From an uncultured Ruminiclostridium sp. (GTDB lineage Bacteria; Bacillota; Clostridia; Oscillospirales; Ruminococcaceae): DNA of 64,000 nucleotides. The position numbers were made by a program, and so were the translations under genes. The stretch is taken from positions 183,570 through 247,569 of the forward strand of contig CANQXF010000001.1 in NCBI GenBank assembly GCA_947627695.1, written 5' to 3'. This document shows, in pieces, positions 33,585-41,511 of this stretch. The notes below the pieces were generated by a model. That model was given only the letters and a program-made list of their open reading frames with translations, did not search any database and had not been told where the DNA came from. The stretch's first letter is position 1; every line of letters begins with the position of its first letter.

Positions 33585-35810
33585 TTAAATCAGAAACCGC
33601 CTCAAAAGCGCATTTCTTTCCAATTCATAAATAAGCGGAAATGCTTCGGGACCGAATAAAAGCGCTGACGCTGTGGGTAAGAGAATTATCACCGAGCATA
33701 AAACAATTACTGTCTTTTGCTCTTTTACCGTAATTCCGATAAAAGCTATGAGCAAAGCGGTAAACAGCGCAGAAGCAAGCCGAAGCAAATACATCAGCAC
33801 GAAATAAAAGCCTATGGATATATTTGCGTTAAGTCCCCTGAAATATGTTAGGCTTTGGAGGGCGGCAGAAAGATCTGAAGATCTGTTGTGAGAAAGCAAA
33901 ACAACCATCTCAGGAAGAGCTGTGCAAAGAAAAATTGCCGCTGCTGACAATATGCAGATATAAGTTCTTATTATTAGCAGTTTCCCTTTTCCGTCCGCTG
34001 TGCAGGAAATAAGACGGCGCTCCTCGACGCTAAACCCCGAAAACAGCGTACATATCACAAGCACTAATGCCAGCTGCGTGTACAGACTGCTTTTTATGTC
34101 ATCTTTGCTGTTGTCAAAATTCATATATTTATCGATTTTTTTATAATAAACGAAGTTCGCCGACGGTTCTTCCTCCGAAATATACCTATACTGCTCCGAC
34201 AAAAGCCTGAGAGCAGGGCGCTTCGCAAGCTCACTTTGAATTATAGTTGCCGCAGTCACATAAGAGCCCGATGTTATCTTACCGTTCTGATAGCTTTCAT
34301 TAAGCTCAGACATCTTGTTCTGCAAATCGGAAAAATGTTTTTCCTCTTCTTTTATGAAATCGGCAGTTTCAGACAAGGTCATTTGTTCAATATCGTTCAG
34401 ATATAATTCGTAGTAACCGTCAACAGCTTCATAATGAACATCATCATTTACAACGTCGTAAACAGTCACGCAAAGCAGAAGTATAAGCACAGCCAAGCCG
34501 CCCTTTGTGATAAAAACCCTGTACACTTCCCTGTAAAACAAATTTGCAGACGGTATGCGGGATGAGCGTATGTTTAAGGAAATGCCCTGAAAGTCCATAT
34601 ATGAGCCTGCAAAGGAAAACACAAAAGCGGCGCAGAACAGTAAGGCAAAAATCAGCAGAAAAGTTACCGACACTGTAAAGGTATCCACAGGCTCCTGAAA
34701 AAGGTTTACGGTGGTAAACGTCATTCCTGTTTCAGAAAAATGCAGTGCGGCGGAAATATTGAAATACTTGAACACGCCAAGGGAGCTTAAACCGTCAAGC
34801 CTTTCATATGCGGCAAATTGCAGGACTGTAAATATAACGCCTGCGGCGCCACCTATGATATATTTTTTTAACGTGAAAACAAACGCAAACAGCATTGCGC
34901 AGACAAATGCCGCAATGCAGCCTAATGCTGAGGCTATGACAATATATTCCGCCGTCGAGAGTGCATAAGGGCAGTTGATAAATCCGCTTAAAGACTGTAT
35001 CGGCAGGAAAATAGCAGAGATGTCATACCTGGCAGCGGTAATTATCAGCTTTACTGCCAATAAAAGTATACTGTTTGCTGCGCACCACACAAAAACAGCG
35101 CCTGTCTTGCTCAGAGCAAGAAAAGTCCTTCCGTTTTTTGTCGCATTTTCGATACGCAGCGAGCCTGTTCTGCGCTCGTCCATGACCATAACGAAAGCAC
35201 CGAAAACTGCAGCTGTGAGAATGAGAAGCTTGTCGGCGGAAAAGGAGAGCAGAAAATTCAGTCCCGCCGTGTCAGCAAAGCGGGGTGTCAAACCGTTTAA
35301 CACCTTATAGGCAGCGGCAGTGTCAGATATATTCTTTTGCTCAAAGGAATTTTTGCCGCCGAACACCGAAAGCTCACTCATTTTTTCCGCCTGCGCCAGA
35401 ATGTCCGATATATGCTGCGAATAATGGCAGGTATCTGTATTTTGCTCGTACGTGTCACTAAAAAGAGAATATTCAGTGAAAAAGCTGTCAGTGTATATTG
35501 TCTCTGCGCCGTTTTCGTATTGGAGGATATACTGAGCGTTTTTCTCATCATCAGAAGAGATCATTCCCAACTCGAAGCTGTAAAAGGCGTTATATTTATC
35601 TGCATTTTCCTTTAAATAATTTTCCCTTTCCTCTTCGGGAAGAGATAAAACATCATTGCACAATTTTGCGTAGGCTTCATACGGATAATATCTGTCCCAT
35701 TCCTGCCGCAGGTCAAAAAATAACGCCGCAGACAGGATAACCAACAAAAATATCAGCGGGGCTTTTCCTTTAAACAGCTTTCGTATCTCATAAAAAAACA
35801 GTTTCATCAT
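33585..35810 (-). CDS. Large ABC-2-type permease, apparent fusion of two permease units
   Basis: A 741-residue membrane protein. The first half starts KLFFYEIRKLFKGKAPLIF, has a membrane segment, a long acidic extracellular domain (about residues 30-190), then six hydrophobic segments (about 195-410). A second start-like unit SANLFYREVYRVFITKGGLA follows near residue 430, with a membrane segment, another extracellular domain (about 460-580) and about six more segments. This is two copies of an ABC-2 exporter permease layout in one chain. It overlaps the ATPase gene by 4 bases. Substrate and direction are unknown; the ABC-2 family normally exports. Confidence 0.83.
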   Translation of the reverse strand: MMKLFFYEIRKLFKGKAPLIFLLVILSAALFFDLRQEWDRYYPYEAYAKLCNDVLSLPEEERENYLKENADKYNAFYSFELGMISSDDEKNAQYILQYENGAETIYTDSFFTEYSLFSDTYEQNTDTCHYSQHISDILAQAEKMSELSVFGGKNSFEQKNISDTAAAYKVLNGLTPRFADTAGLNFLLSFSADKLLILTAAVFGAFVMVMDERRTGSLRIENATKNGRTFLALSKTGAVFVWCAANSILLLAVKLIITAARYDISAIFLPIQSLSGFINCPYALSTAEYIVIASALGCIAAFVCAMLFAFVFTLKKYIIGGAAGVIFTVLQFAAYERLDGLSSLGVFKYFNISAALHFSETGMTFTTVNLFQEPVDTFTVSVTFLLIFALLFCAAFVFSFAGSYMDFQGISLNIRSSRIPSANLFYREVYRVFITKGGLAVLILLLCVTVYDVVNDDVHYEAVDGYYELYLNDIEQMTLSETADFIKEEEKHFSDLQNKMSELNESYQNGKITSGSYVTAATIIQSELAKRPALRLLSEQYRYISEEEPSANFVYYKKIDKYMNFDNSKDDIKSSLYTQLALVLVICTLFSGFSVEERRLISCTADGKGKLLIIRTYICILSAAAIFLCTALPEMVVLLSHNRSSDLSAALQSLTYFRGLNANISIGFYFVLMYLLRLASALFTALLIAFIGITVKEQKTVIVLCSVIILLPTASALLFGPEAFPLIYELERNALLRRFLI

Positions 35811-36520
35811 TCATCACCAAAATACCGCATATAAAGGCTCTCAAGCTCAGTCCCCGCAAGGAGCTCATCGGCGGCTCCCTGCTGAACTATCCTGCCGTCC
35901 TTCAGAAAAACTATCCTGTCTGCCAGCTTTTCTATATCCGATACTATATGAGTGGAAAGCAGAATTATTTTATCCTCCGAAATTTCCTTTATCAGATTTT
36001 TGATTATCACACGCTGCTTAGGATCAACTCCTGCGGTGGGTTCATCAAGTATAAGTATCTCGGGAGCGCCCAGAAGAGCCTGAGCCAACAGTATGCGCTG
36101 TTTCATACCGCCGGAATATCCGCTTATCCTCCTGTGAGCAATATCCGTAAGCTCAAGACGCTGAAGCAACTCCGATATCTGCACTCTTGCGGCTTTGGAG
36201 CCGATCCCCTTCAATGCGGCCATATAAGAAAGAAACTGTGCTCCTGTAAAATCTCTGAAAACATTTTGCTGCTGAGGCATATATCCTATTACGGAACGAT
36301 AGGATCTTCCAAGCTGCGGCACAGGCGTTTCATTGTATAAAACGACGCTTTCTCCGTCAGGCTTAAGTATCCCCGCAATAATGTTCATCAAGGTGGATTT
36401 TCCCGCTCCGTTAGGTCCCAGAAAGCCCCATATGCCCACTGAGAACTCACAGCTTATATTGTCCAGAGCAAGCTTTGATCTGTAATGCTTGCTGACGTTT
36501 TTCAGCTGAAGATTATTCAT
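35807..36520 (-). CDS. ABC transporter ATP-binding protein of the ABC-2 cluster
   Basis: A 237-residue ATPase with Walker A LGPNGAGKSTLMNIIAG (about residue 33), Q-loop YMPQQQNVF, signature YSGGMKQRILLAQALLG, Walker B ILILDEPTAGVDP and switch LLSTHIVSDIE. These resemble exporters of the CcmA/DRI type. ATG 36520 has GGAG 6 bases upstream and overlaps the stop of the binding-protein gene; the frame extends to 36544 without a better site. It energises the neighbouring large permease. Confidence 0.92.
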   Translation of the reverse strand: MNNLQLKNVSKHYRSKLALDNISCEFSVGIWGFLGPNGAGKSTLMNIIAGILKPDGESVVLYNETPVPQLGRSYRSVIGYMPQQQNVFRDFTGAQFLSYMAALKGIGSKAARVQISELLQRLELTDIAHRRISGYSGGMKQRILLAQALLGAPEILILDEPTAGVDPKQRVIIKNLIKEISEDKIILLSTHIVSDIEKLADRIVFLKDGRIVQQGAADELLAGTELESLYMRYFGDE

Positions 36521-37961
36521 CTTTTTCTCCAATATACTCTTCAAGCTGATGGTTTATCTCATCCAGCAGCTTTTCTGTTTCCACATTTTCCATCGCTTCG
36601 TCTATGGCGGCTTTCATTTCGTCAAAGGTAACGATGCCGTCTTTCATAGAGGTTATTTTTCCTACTGCCTCATCTGCTGCCGCTATTATATCCTCATACC
36701 CTGTGGTATCAAACTCAAAATCTGCAAGCGGATCGGGCTTCAGCTTGTTATGAAAATCAAAATATAATTCGGTTTTATTTTCATATTCAAAAAATCTCGG
36801 GGTACATATAAATGCGTTGCCGTACACACAATCCATTATCATATTTGAATTTTCGTTGTCCACCTTGCCGTTTTCTAAAGTGTAATCTTCTCCTTCCTCA
36901 CCTAAAAGCAAAAGGTCTGTAACTGTTTGGTCAGTAAAAGCAGTGGTCAGAAAATCCAGCGCATAATCCTTATTTTCCGTTTTTGCATTGACAGCGGTAT
37001 ACCGTTTTACGTCAAGCTGGTACCAATGCCCATTATCAGCCGGAATCACGATAAGGTCATTTTCATCAATGGGCCTGTCGCCTGAATACATATTACCTAA
37101 GCCGGGTATCATCGGAATATTTGTTTCGGCGGTATAATAAACAAGAAAATCGTCTATATTAGAACCCCTATTATCTCTGTAATAGCCTTTTGCGAGATAA
37201 TCATAGATAGACTTAATTATCGCCATATATTCATGATTATCCGAAAGCAGCTGAGCAGTATTTGTATTGCGGTTTATGCCTACTGCTCTGCTTATGCTGT
37301 AAAAACTGCTGATATCAAATACATTAGAACCAGCCAAGGGATAAAAGTATTCGCCTTCGCCCTCCTTGACCGTTTTCAGCATTTCCTCCATATCACTTAA
37401 CTGACAGTTAAAGTCCTCCTCGGTAAAGCCGTATTTTTCCATGAGTCTTCTGTTGACCAGATAACAGCGGGGCGTTATATATCCGCCGCAATATCCGGAA
37501 GCACCGTAAATTCGGCCGTTTCTTGCTGCGGTTTGCCATCTGTCAGGAGGTAGTGAGGCGTAAAGCGATTTCCCTGCTTCGGAATTCAGATAACCTGTCA
37601 GATCAAGCAAATTTCCATTTTCTATGAAATAGTCATAATTGCTTTGGACATCACCTGTATAAAATATATCCGGACTTTGATCCGTCTGCAAAAGCCCGTT
37701 CAATTTTTCAGCGTAATCGGTATGAAAACCGAAATCTTCGATCTCTATCGGCAGAAATCTAATCTTATAAGGCTTGCCCTGCTGCTTAAGATAGTTGTTT
37801 ATGCTGAGCAAAGCGCTGTCAGAGATCATATATGCAGATGGTACTGCATATACAAGCTCAGCACGGTCATCGGGAACATTTGTTTCTTCCGTACCTCCTG
37901 ATTTACACGCGGAGAGCGATAAAGCGATGCATAAGGTAACGATCAAAAAAATACGCCGCAT
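36513..37961 (-). CDS. Solute-binding-protein-like lipoprotein in the ABC-2 cluster
   Basis: A 482-residue secreted lipoprotein with lipobox SLSAC (Cys19). The mature part reads like an extracellular family 1 solute-binding protein: LVYAVPSAYMISDSALLS, KLNGLLQTDQSPDIFYTGDV, NGNLLDLTGYLNSEAGKSLY and GRIYGASGYCGGYITPRCYL. The last 60 residues (KDGIVTFDEMKAAIDEAMEN and on) are helical, as in sugar-binding proteins. What is odd is the partner: no importer permease is present, only an ABC-2 permease. Its stop overlaps the ATPase start and the upstream lipoprotein ends 20 bases earlier, so one operon is likely. Confidence 0.85.
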   Translation of the reverse strand: MRRIFLIVTLCIALSLSACKSGGTEETNVPDDRAELVYAVPSAYMISDSALLSINNYLKQQGKPYKIRFLPIEIEDFGFHTDYAEKLNGLLQTDQSPDIFYTGDVQSNYDYFIENGNLLDLTGYLNSEAGKSLYASLPPDRWQTAARNGRIYGASGYCGGYITPRCYLVNRRLMEKYGFTEEDFNCQLSDMEEMLKTVKEGEGEYFYPLAGSNVFDISSFYSISRAVGINRNTNTAQLLSDNHEYMAIIKSIYDYLAKGYYRDNRGSNIDDFLVYYTAETNIPMIPGLGNMYSGDRPIDENDLIVIPADNGHWYQLDVKRYTAVNAKTENKDYALDFLTTAFTDQTVTDLLLLGEEGEDYTLENGKVDNENSNMIMDCVYGNAFICTPRFFEYENKTELYFDFHNKLKPDPLADFEFDTTGYEDIIAAADEAVGKITSMKDGIVTFDEMKAAIDEAMENVETEKLLDEINHQLEEYIGEKDE

Positions 37962-37981
37962 ACGAATACCTCCTCAGGCAC

Positions 37982-39223
37982 TCAGTCTTTAAGCAAAACA
38001 GCTGTTAACTCGCAGTTTTCTTTTTTGAAATAATCATCTTCCCGACAGTAAGCCGTTACTGCTATTCCCTCATCGCTCAGCAGTCCAGTTGCATTTCCGT
38101 AGCACCAGCCGTCCTTGAACTTAAATGGTCTGAAATTTACTGAATCAGTGCGGCTCGGTATAACAGATGTTCTTTCATCTGTCAGAGCATGGGAGAAGGA
38201 TATATTCTCCTCATCACAGGTATAGAACAGACGGTCGTCGGTAACATAGTACATCTCATTGCAGGGATGCTCGTGAAGCTTTTTTGTTTCACCCGTAAGC
38301 AGGTCGTATTTATAAAATCCGTTTTCATCGCTGTAAAAATATGTATTTGCAACAATGCGAGAGCTGAAACTGATTCCGGGCAGAGACACCGGTGATATTG
38401 CTCCATCCGACAGATTCATACAAAGAAACTTTTCGATGACCTTCGCATTTTCTATTGCCTCAAAATATTCGTCCGTTGACTGGAAATCGCTCAATTCTAT
38501 ATTTTCTTCACGGTATGTGGCATTAAAATAGACTTTTTCGGCAGTCGCACCCAAAGTGGTCACAAATGCCCCATAGCCTGAAGCAATTATTCCCAGGTCG
38601 GTGATCTCACCTGTTTTCAGCGAAAGCCTAATAAAGTGATACTCGGCAAAGGCGCTTCCTATGCCGTTTATCATATCACTTACGTATACGGGAAAATAAG
38701 CACAGTCCTGATAAACAAACATTGAGCTGTCTCTGGGAACACGGGACAATCCGAATATCATTCCCTCCACGGAGGCAAATTTTCTTTCATTGCTGCCGTC
38801 AATGTTAGATGCAACGATGTCAATGGTAGGACGTCTTGTAGTGCTGTCTATCTGTTTGTCTTCCCCGGTTATAAAGCCGTAAAAGGTCCCGTCATAAACA
38901 AGTGACGCCTGATAATTTTTCACAGCGGCACAGTTTTCCCTGCCGGTATGTCCGCAGCCGGGTCGGGAACACATTGGTATCACAGCCTTGGCGTCATAGT
39001 CCACTAAGCACATCAAATTATAATCATAGCTGTTGTCGTCATACGAGCCGCAGGGGTAGCTTAAAGCAAAGCCGCTGTCAAAAAATGAAATATCATAGAC
39101 AGGCACAGGATACGGCTTATCATATGTCTGATCGTTTCCTTCCACGCTGCATGACGTGAAAATTACTGCCACAAACAAAAGCAGAAAAGCTAAAGCCATA
39201 TTTTTTATTTTCTTTTTCATCAT
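37982..39223 (-). CDS. Surface lipoprotein with Cys/His motif and repeated beta segments, unknown function
   Basis: A 413-residue lipoprotein starting at ATG 39223 (ATG 39220 also possible), with signal segment ALAFLLLFVAVIFTSC and lipidated Cys25. The mature protein has many short beta-like repeats (for example YDGTFYGFITGED, YQDCAYFPVYVSD, TYFYSDENGFYKYDLLTGE, DDRLFYTCDEENI), like the blades of a propeller protein. Near residues 85-98 is the motif CSRPGCGHTGRENC, a C-x4-C-x-H-x5-C pattern that could bind metal or form disulfides. It is the first gene of the cluster and has a clear promoter. I do not recognise a characterised family. Confidence 0.75.
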   Translation of the reverse strand: MMKKKIKNMALAFLLLFVAVIFTSCSVEGNDQTYDKPYPVPVYDISFFDSGFALSYPCGSYDDNSYDYNLMCLVDYDAKAVIPMCSRPGCGHTGRENCAAVKNYQASLVYDGTFYGFITGEDKQIDSTTRRPTIDIVASNIDGSNERKFASVEGMIFGLSRVPRDSSMFVYQDCAYFPVYVSDMINGIGSAFAEYHFIRLSLKTGEITDLGIIASGYGAFVTTLGATAEKVYFNATYREENIELSDFQSTDEYFEAIENAKVIEKFLCMNLSDGAISPVSLPGISFSSRIVANTYFYSDENGFYKYDLLTGETKKLHEHPCNEMYYVTDDRLFYTCDEENISFSHALTDERTSVIPSRTDSVNFRPFKFKDGWCYGNATGLLSDEGIAVTAYCREDDYFKKENCELTAVLLKD

Positions 39224-39340
39224 AAATATCAAAAGATCTTTCAGGTAAAAATTTTAATTACTAAAGAGCCGAAATATATAATAAAAAAATCGGCTGTACT
39301 GTTTTAATCAGCGATCAAATAAGATCACCTCTTTAAATAC

Positions 39341-39369
39341 ATTATAGTCGATTTTCATAAAAAAGTCAA
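39341..39369 (-). promoter_or_regulatory. Sigma-A promoter of the lipoprotein/ABC-2 cluster
   Basis: Minus strand TTGACT (39364-39369), 17 bases, TATAAT (39341-39346). It leaves a leader of about 110 bases before the first gene. The leader contains GATCAAATAAGATC-type symmetry (39312-39327 region) and facing AGCCGA and TCGGCT segments that could fold. Confidence 0.7.
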
Positions 39370-39637
39370 TAAATATCCCCAAGTGACAGCTATTCATTCC
39401 TAAGAGGTATATTTTCCTGATGTAGTGGGTGTTTTAGCCACACCTTTGAAATAAAAAGCAGGCTCTCTTCTCTGAACCTTGTCATACCGCTGTATTTCCC
39501 GCCGGAAGTTTGACGCTTTCTATGATGAAGCTATGTATACAGAACATCTGTTGTCATTGAGGTGGAGATATCATTTTACTGTAAGAATAAAGGTCGATTT
39601 TAGGGCAAAAAGTCTCTGTAAGCGACAAAAACAAATA

Positions 39638-39681
39638 CCCGTTTCTGATACGGCTGATATGTTTCAGCCGTCGGAAACGGG
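39638..39681. repeat. Long imperfect hairpin in intergenic DNA
   Basis: CCCGTTTC (39638-39645) and ACGGCTGA (39650-39657) face TCAGCCGT (39664-39671) and GAAACGGG (39674-39681), giving 16 pairs with a small internal loop and a 6-base end loop. T-runs beside it are weak, so it may be an old terminator. The remainder of 39370-39740 shows nothing I can support. Confidence 0.55.
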
Positions 39682-39739
39682 CGTTTAGTTTTAATTTGGA
39701 TTTCCGATTACTCCGCACTGCTTATATTTTTATCATGTT

Positions 39740-40075
39740 TTATGCGGTGTTGTCATTGAAATAATTTTTGATACCTGCAAAATCGTTTACTCCTTTTATT
39801 AAATCTACTCCATCATTGACGGCAATGAACCTTACATCGTATTGTGGGAAAATGATTTCCATAAAGCAGGCTTGTCTTTAAATAATCCCCTGTTAAGCCT
39901 TTACCGACCTCTTTCATAATAACGGTTAAAACACGCTCGTTTTCAACGTCGTTCATTATTACCTTATAGGAAGGACGCTCAGTGCTTGCTCCCAAATATC
40001 CATCGTCAAAATGAAATTTGCAGTTTAAAAACCTATGTTCGTCAGAATATTTCTGAAGGATGAGCTTTTAAGACG
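39740..40075 (-). pseudogene. Second serine recombinase remnant
   Basis: Reading the minus strand from about 40075: LQKYSDEHRFLNCKFHFDDG, then GYLGASTERPSYKVIMNDVE and VLTVIMKEVGKGLTGDYLK. This matches the middle of the catalytic domain of large serine recombinases (pattern FxxDDGxSGTxxxRPxFxxM). A frameshift near 39870 moves to a frame reading MEIIFPQYDVRFIAVNDGVD, then a stop after NDFAGIKNYFNDNTA. The start, the catalytic serine and the whole C-terminal half are missing. It overlaps in content with the remnant near 32.5 kb, so the two are separate copies. Confidence 0.82.
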
Positions 40076-40139
40076 AGACTTGTCAAAGTGGTTTTCTGCA
40101 TAAAAAAGGTTTTTCAGTCATTTTAGCTGTTAATAACGC

Positions 40140-40256
40140 TTGACAAACAAAAAGATTTATGGTAAGTTATTAGTTAGTTTTTGCTAACTAATAACTTTTT
40201 TGCTGCTTTTGCAAGCGGTTTTCTTTAGAACTTATAGTTAGTTTTACTAACTTATA
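40140..40256. promoter_or_regulatory. Paired inverted repeats with TTGACA, possible MarR-type operator region
   Basis: A perfect 14-base inverted repeat (40164-40177 with 40184-40197, loop 6) built on GTTAG/CTAAC, followed after 30 bases by a second one (TATAGTTAG at 40233-40241, CTAACTTATA at 40247-40256). TTGACA lies at 40140-40145, with a poor -10 (TAAGTT) inside the first repeat. The first repeat is also followed by a T-run, so it could work as a terminator. No regulator gene is left nearby. Confidence 0.5.
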
Positions 40257-40474
40257 GGCAATTTCAAATGAATTAACAGATGTATGATTAGAGATAAAAA
40301 CTACATGGACGCCTTTGAAAAGACACTGTGGTTCTAGAAATAGGTCAGGTGAAATGAACTGGATGAAGGATCGTACCGCATAATTGAGGACAATGGATAA
40401 CATATGTGGTAATTGCCTATGGATGGGCAGGATCAGCAAACACAAAAAACAGAGGTAAATTATGAGGTAAACAA

Positions 40475-41018
40475 AATGAAATTGAAAGCATAACAAATAA
40501 AACAAAACTGACCTCCGCTTTGATCAGCGGAATGTTGGGCTGCGCTTTTATGTGCAGCGGCGATTGGCTTATGATGTACGGCGACACTGCTCATTACGGC
40601 GACGTAATTTGGCTGACGGAGAGCGCGGCGCAAATTCCCGCTTGGAGAAATTTGCTGTCAACACGTGTGGTATATCCCGCCATTATTTTGTATGAGATAG
40701 GTCTGTTTAATATCGAAAAATATATAAATCGGGAAAAGCAAACGAAAATCTACCACTATCTGACTGTCTTTGGAATGACTCCGTGGTTGTGCATACATAT
40801 CTATGTCACTGCAATTTTATATGTATTCGGAATGATGAGACAAAACGGTTAAGAAGGAGCTCTTGCTGTTGCAGAGGCCTTGCACGATCAATTTGTATCT
40901 GTATTTTTTATCGGCGAAGTAATTATGATCTTACCGTTTTTGTATTGGTTTTATTTGCATATATCAGGAAAACGATATTCCCGAAATGGATGGCTTTTAC
41001 CAATGTTATCGTAATCTA
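40475..41018 (+). pseudogene. Membrane protein remnant with in-frame stop and frameshift
   Basis: The plus strand encodes a polytopic membrane protein from about 40475 (ALISGMLGCAFMCSGDWLMM, then MYGDTAHYGDVIWLTESAAQ). The frame stops with TAA at 40850-40852 after GMMRQNG, continues in the same frame as EGALAVAEALHDQFVSVFFI and MILPFLYWFYLHISG, then shifts near 40968 to KTIFPKWMAFTNVIVI before a stop at about 41018. Three disruptions, counting the lost start, mark it as dead. It may belong to a DUF6796-like family, but I am not certain. It lies downstream of the GTTAG/CTAAC repeats. Confidence 0.65.
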
Positions 41019-41456
41019 AAGAAAATATCCACGGATTTTCACATTCGGAATGATCGGCGGTAATCCTGAATATCCCTAAAATTCCACCGACAAACAACAC
41101 TGGCAGCCGGTTGGATAAACCTCGGAAATCTCTGAATGTTGGAGGACTGTTGATAATGCTGAAAAGAAAAGAAAAGAAAAGAAAGGATAATACAATAAAA
41201 TTTTATGAATTGGTTGATTTATGTAAACCGAAAATTATTCTGTTGCCGAGGATCTGCTGTCACCGGAAGGCGAACTTTGAGGAGGTCATTACTTTTCTGA
41301 CAAAGAACTCCCGTATAGTGTGGTTTCATATGATAGTTTTGATGAAACGGAAAAGGCGGTCTTTTCGAATATGGCAACCTCTGAGAAATAGGAGCGTAAC
41401 TTACCGGCTGTTTTCCGTAGTTAAATATACTACACTTCTTCACGCTTACAACTGCT
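41019..41456. other. Decayed region with one C-terminal coding fragment
   Basis: No intact gene. On the plus strand around 41290-41391 one frame reads GGHYFSDKELPYSVVSYDSF then DETEKAVFSNMATSEK and a stop, which looks like a real protein C-terminus whose upstream part is broken by a stop (EDLLSPEGEL, stop). The 115-residue open frame at 41111-41458 is probably a chance reading of the same DNA in another frame. Confidence 0.4.
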
Positions 41457-41500
41457 AAAAGGCAAAGACCGCTTTCAAACGCTGCGGTCCTTGCCTTTTT
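41457..41500. terminator. Terminator of the pst-pho operon
   Basis: AAAAGGCAAAGACCGC (41457-41472) pairs with GCGGTCCTTGCCTTTT (41484-41499), 15 of 16 pairs, with an 11-base loop. T-runs occur on both strands; the phoR stop lies 12 bases away on the minus strand. Confidence 0.82.
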
Positions 41501-41511
41501 ATTATATCACA

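Noticed and set aside
39479..39688. 69-codon plus-strand frame
   Set aside because: It ends inside the long hairpin and has no ribosome site or recognisable feature.
40188..40505. 105-codon minus-strand frame rich in Leu, Tyr and Phe
   Set aside because: It runs through the inverted repeats and the start of the membrane-protein remnant; no ribosome site, no family pattern.
41111..41458. 115-codon plus-strand frame
   Set aside because: A protein-like C-terminus is readable in a different frame of the same DNA and the Lys/Arg-rich start has no homology pattern, so it is probably chance.
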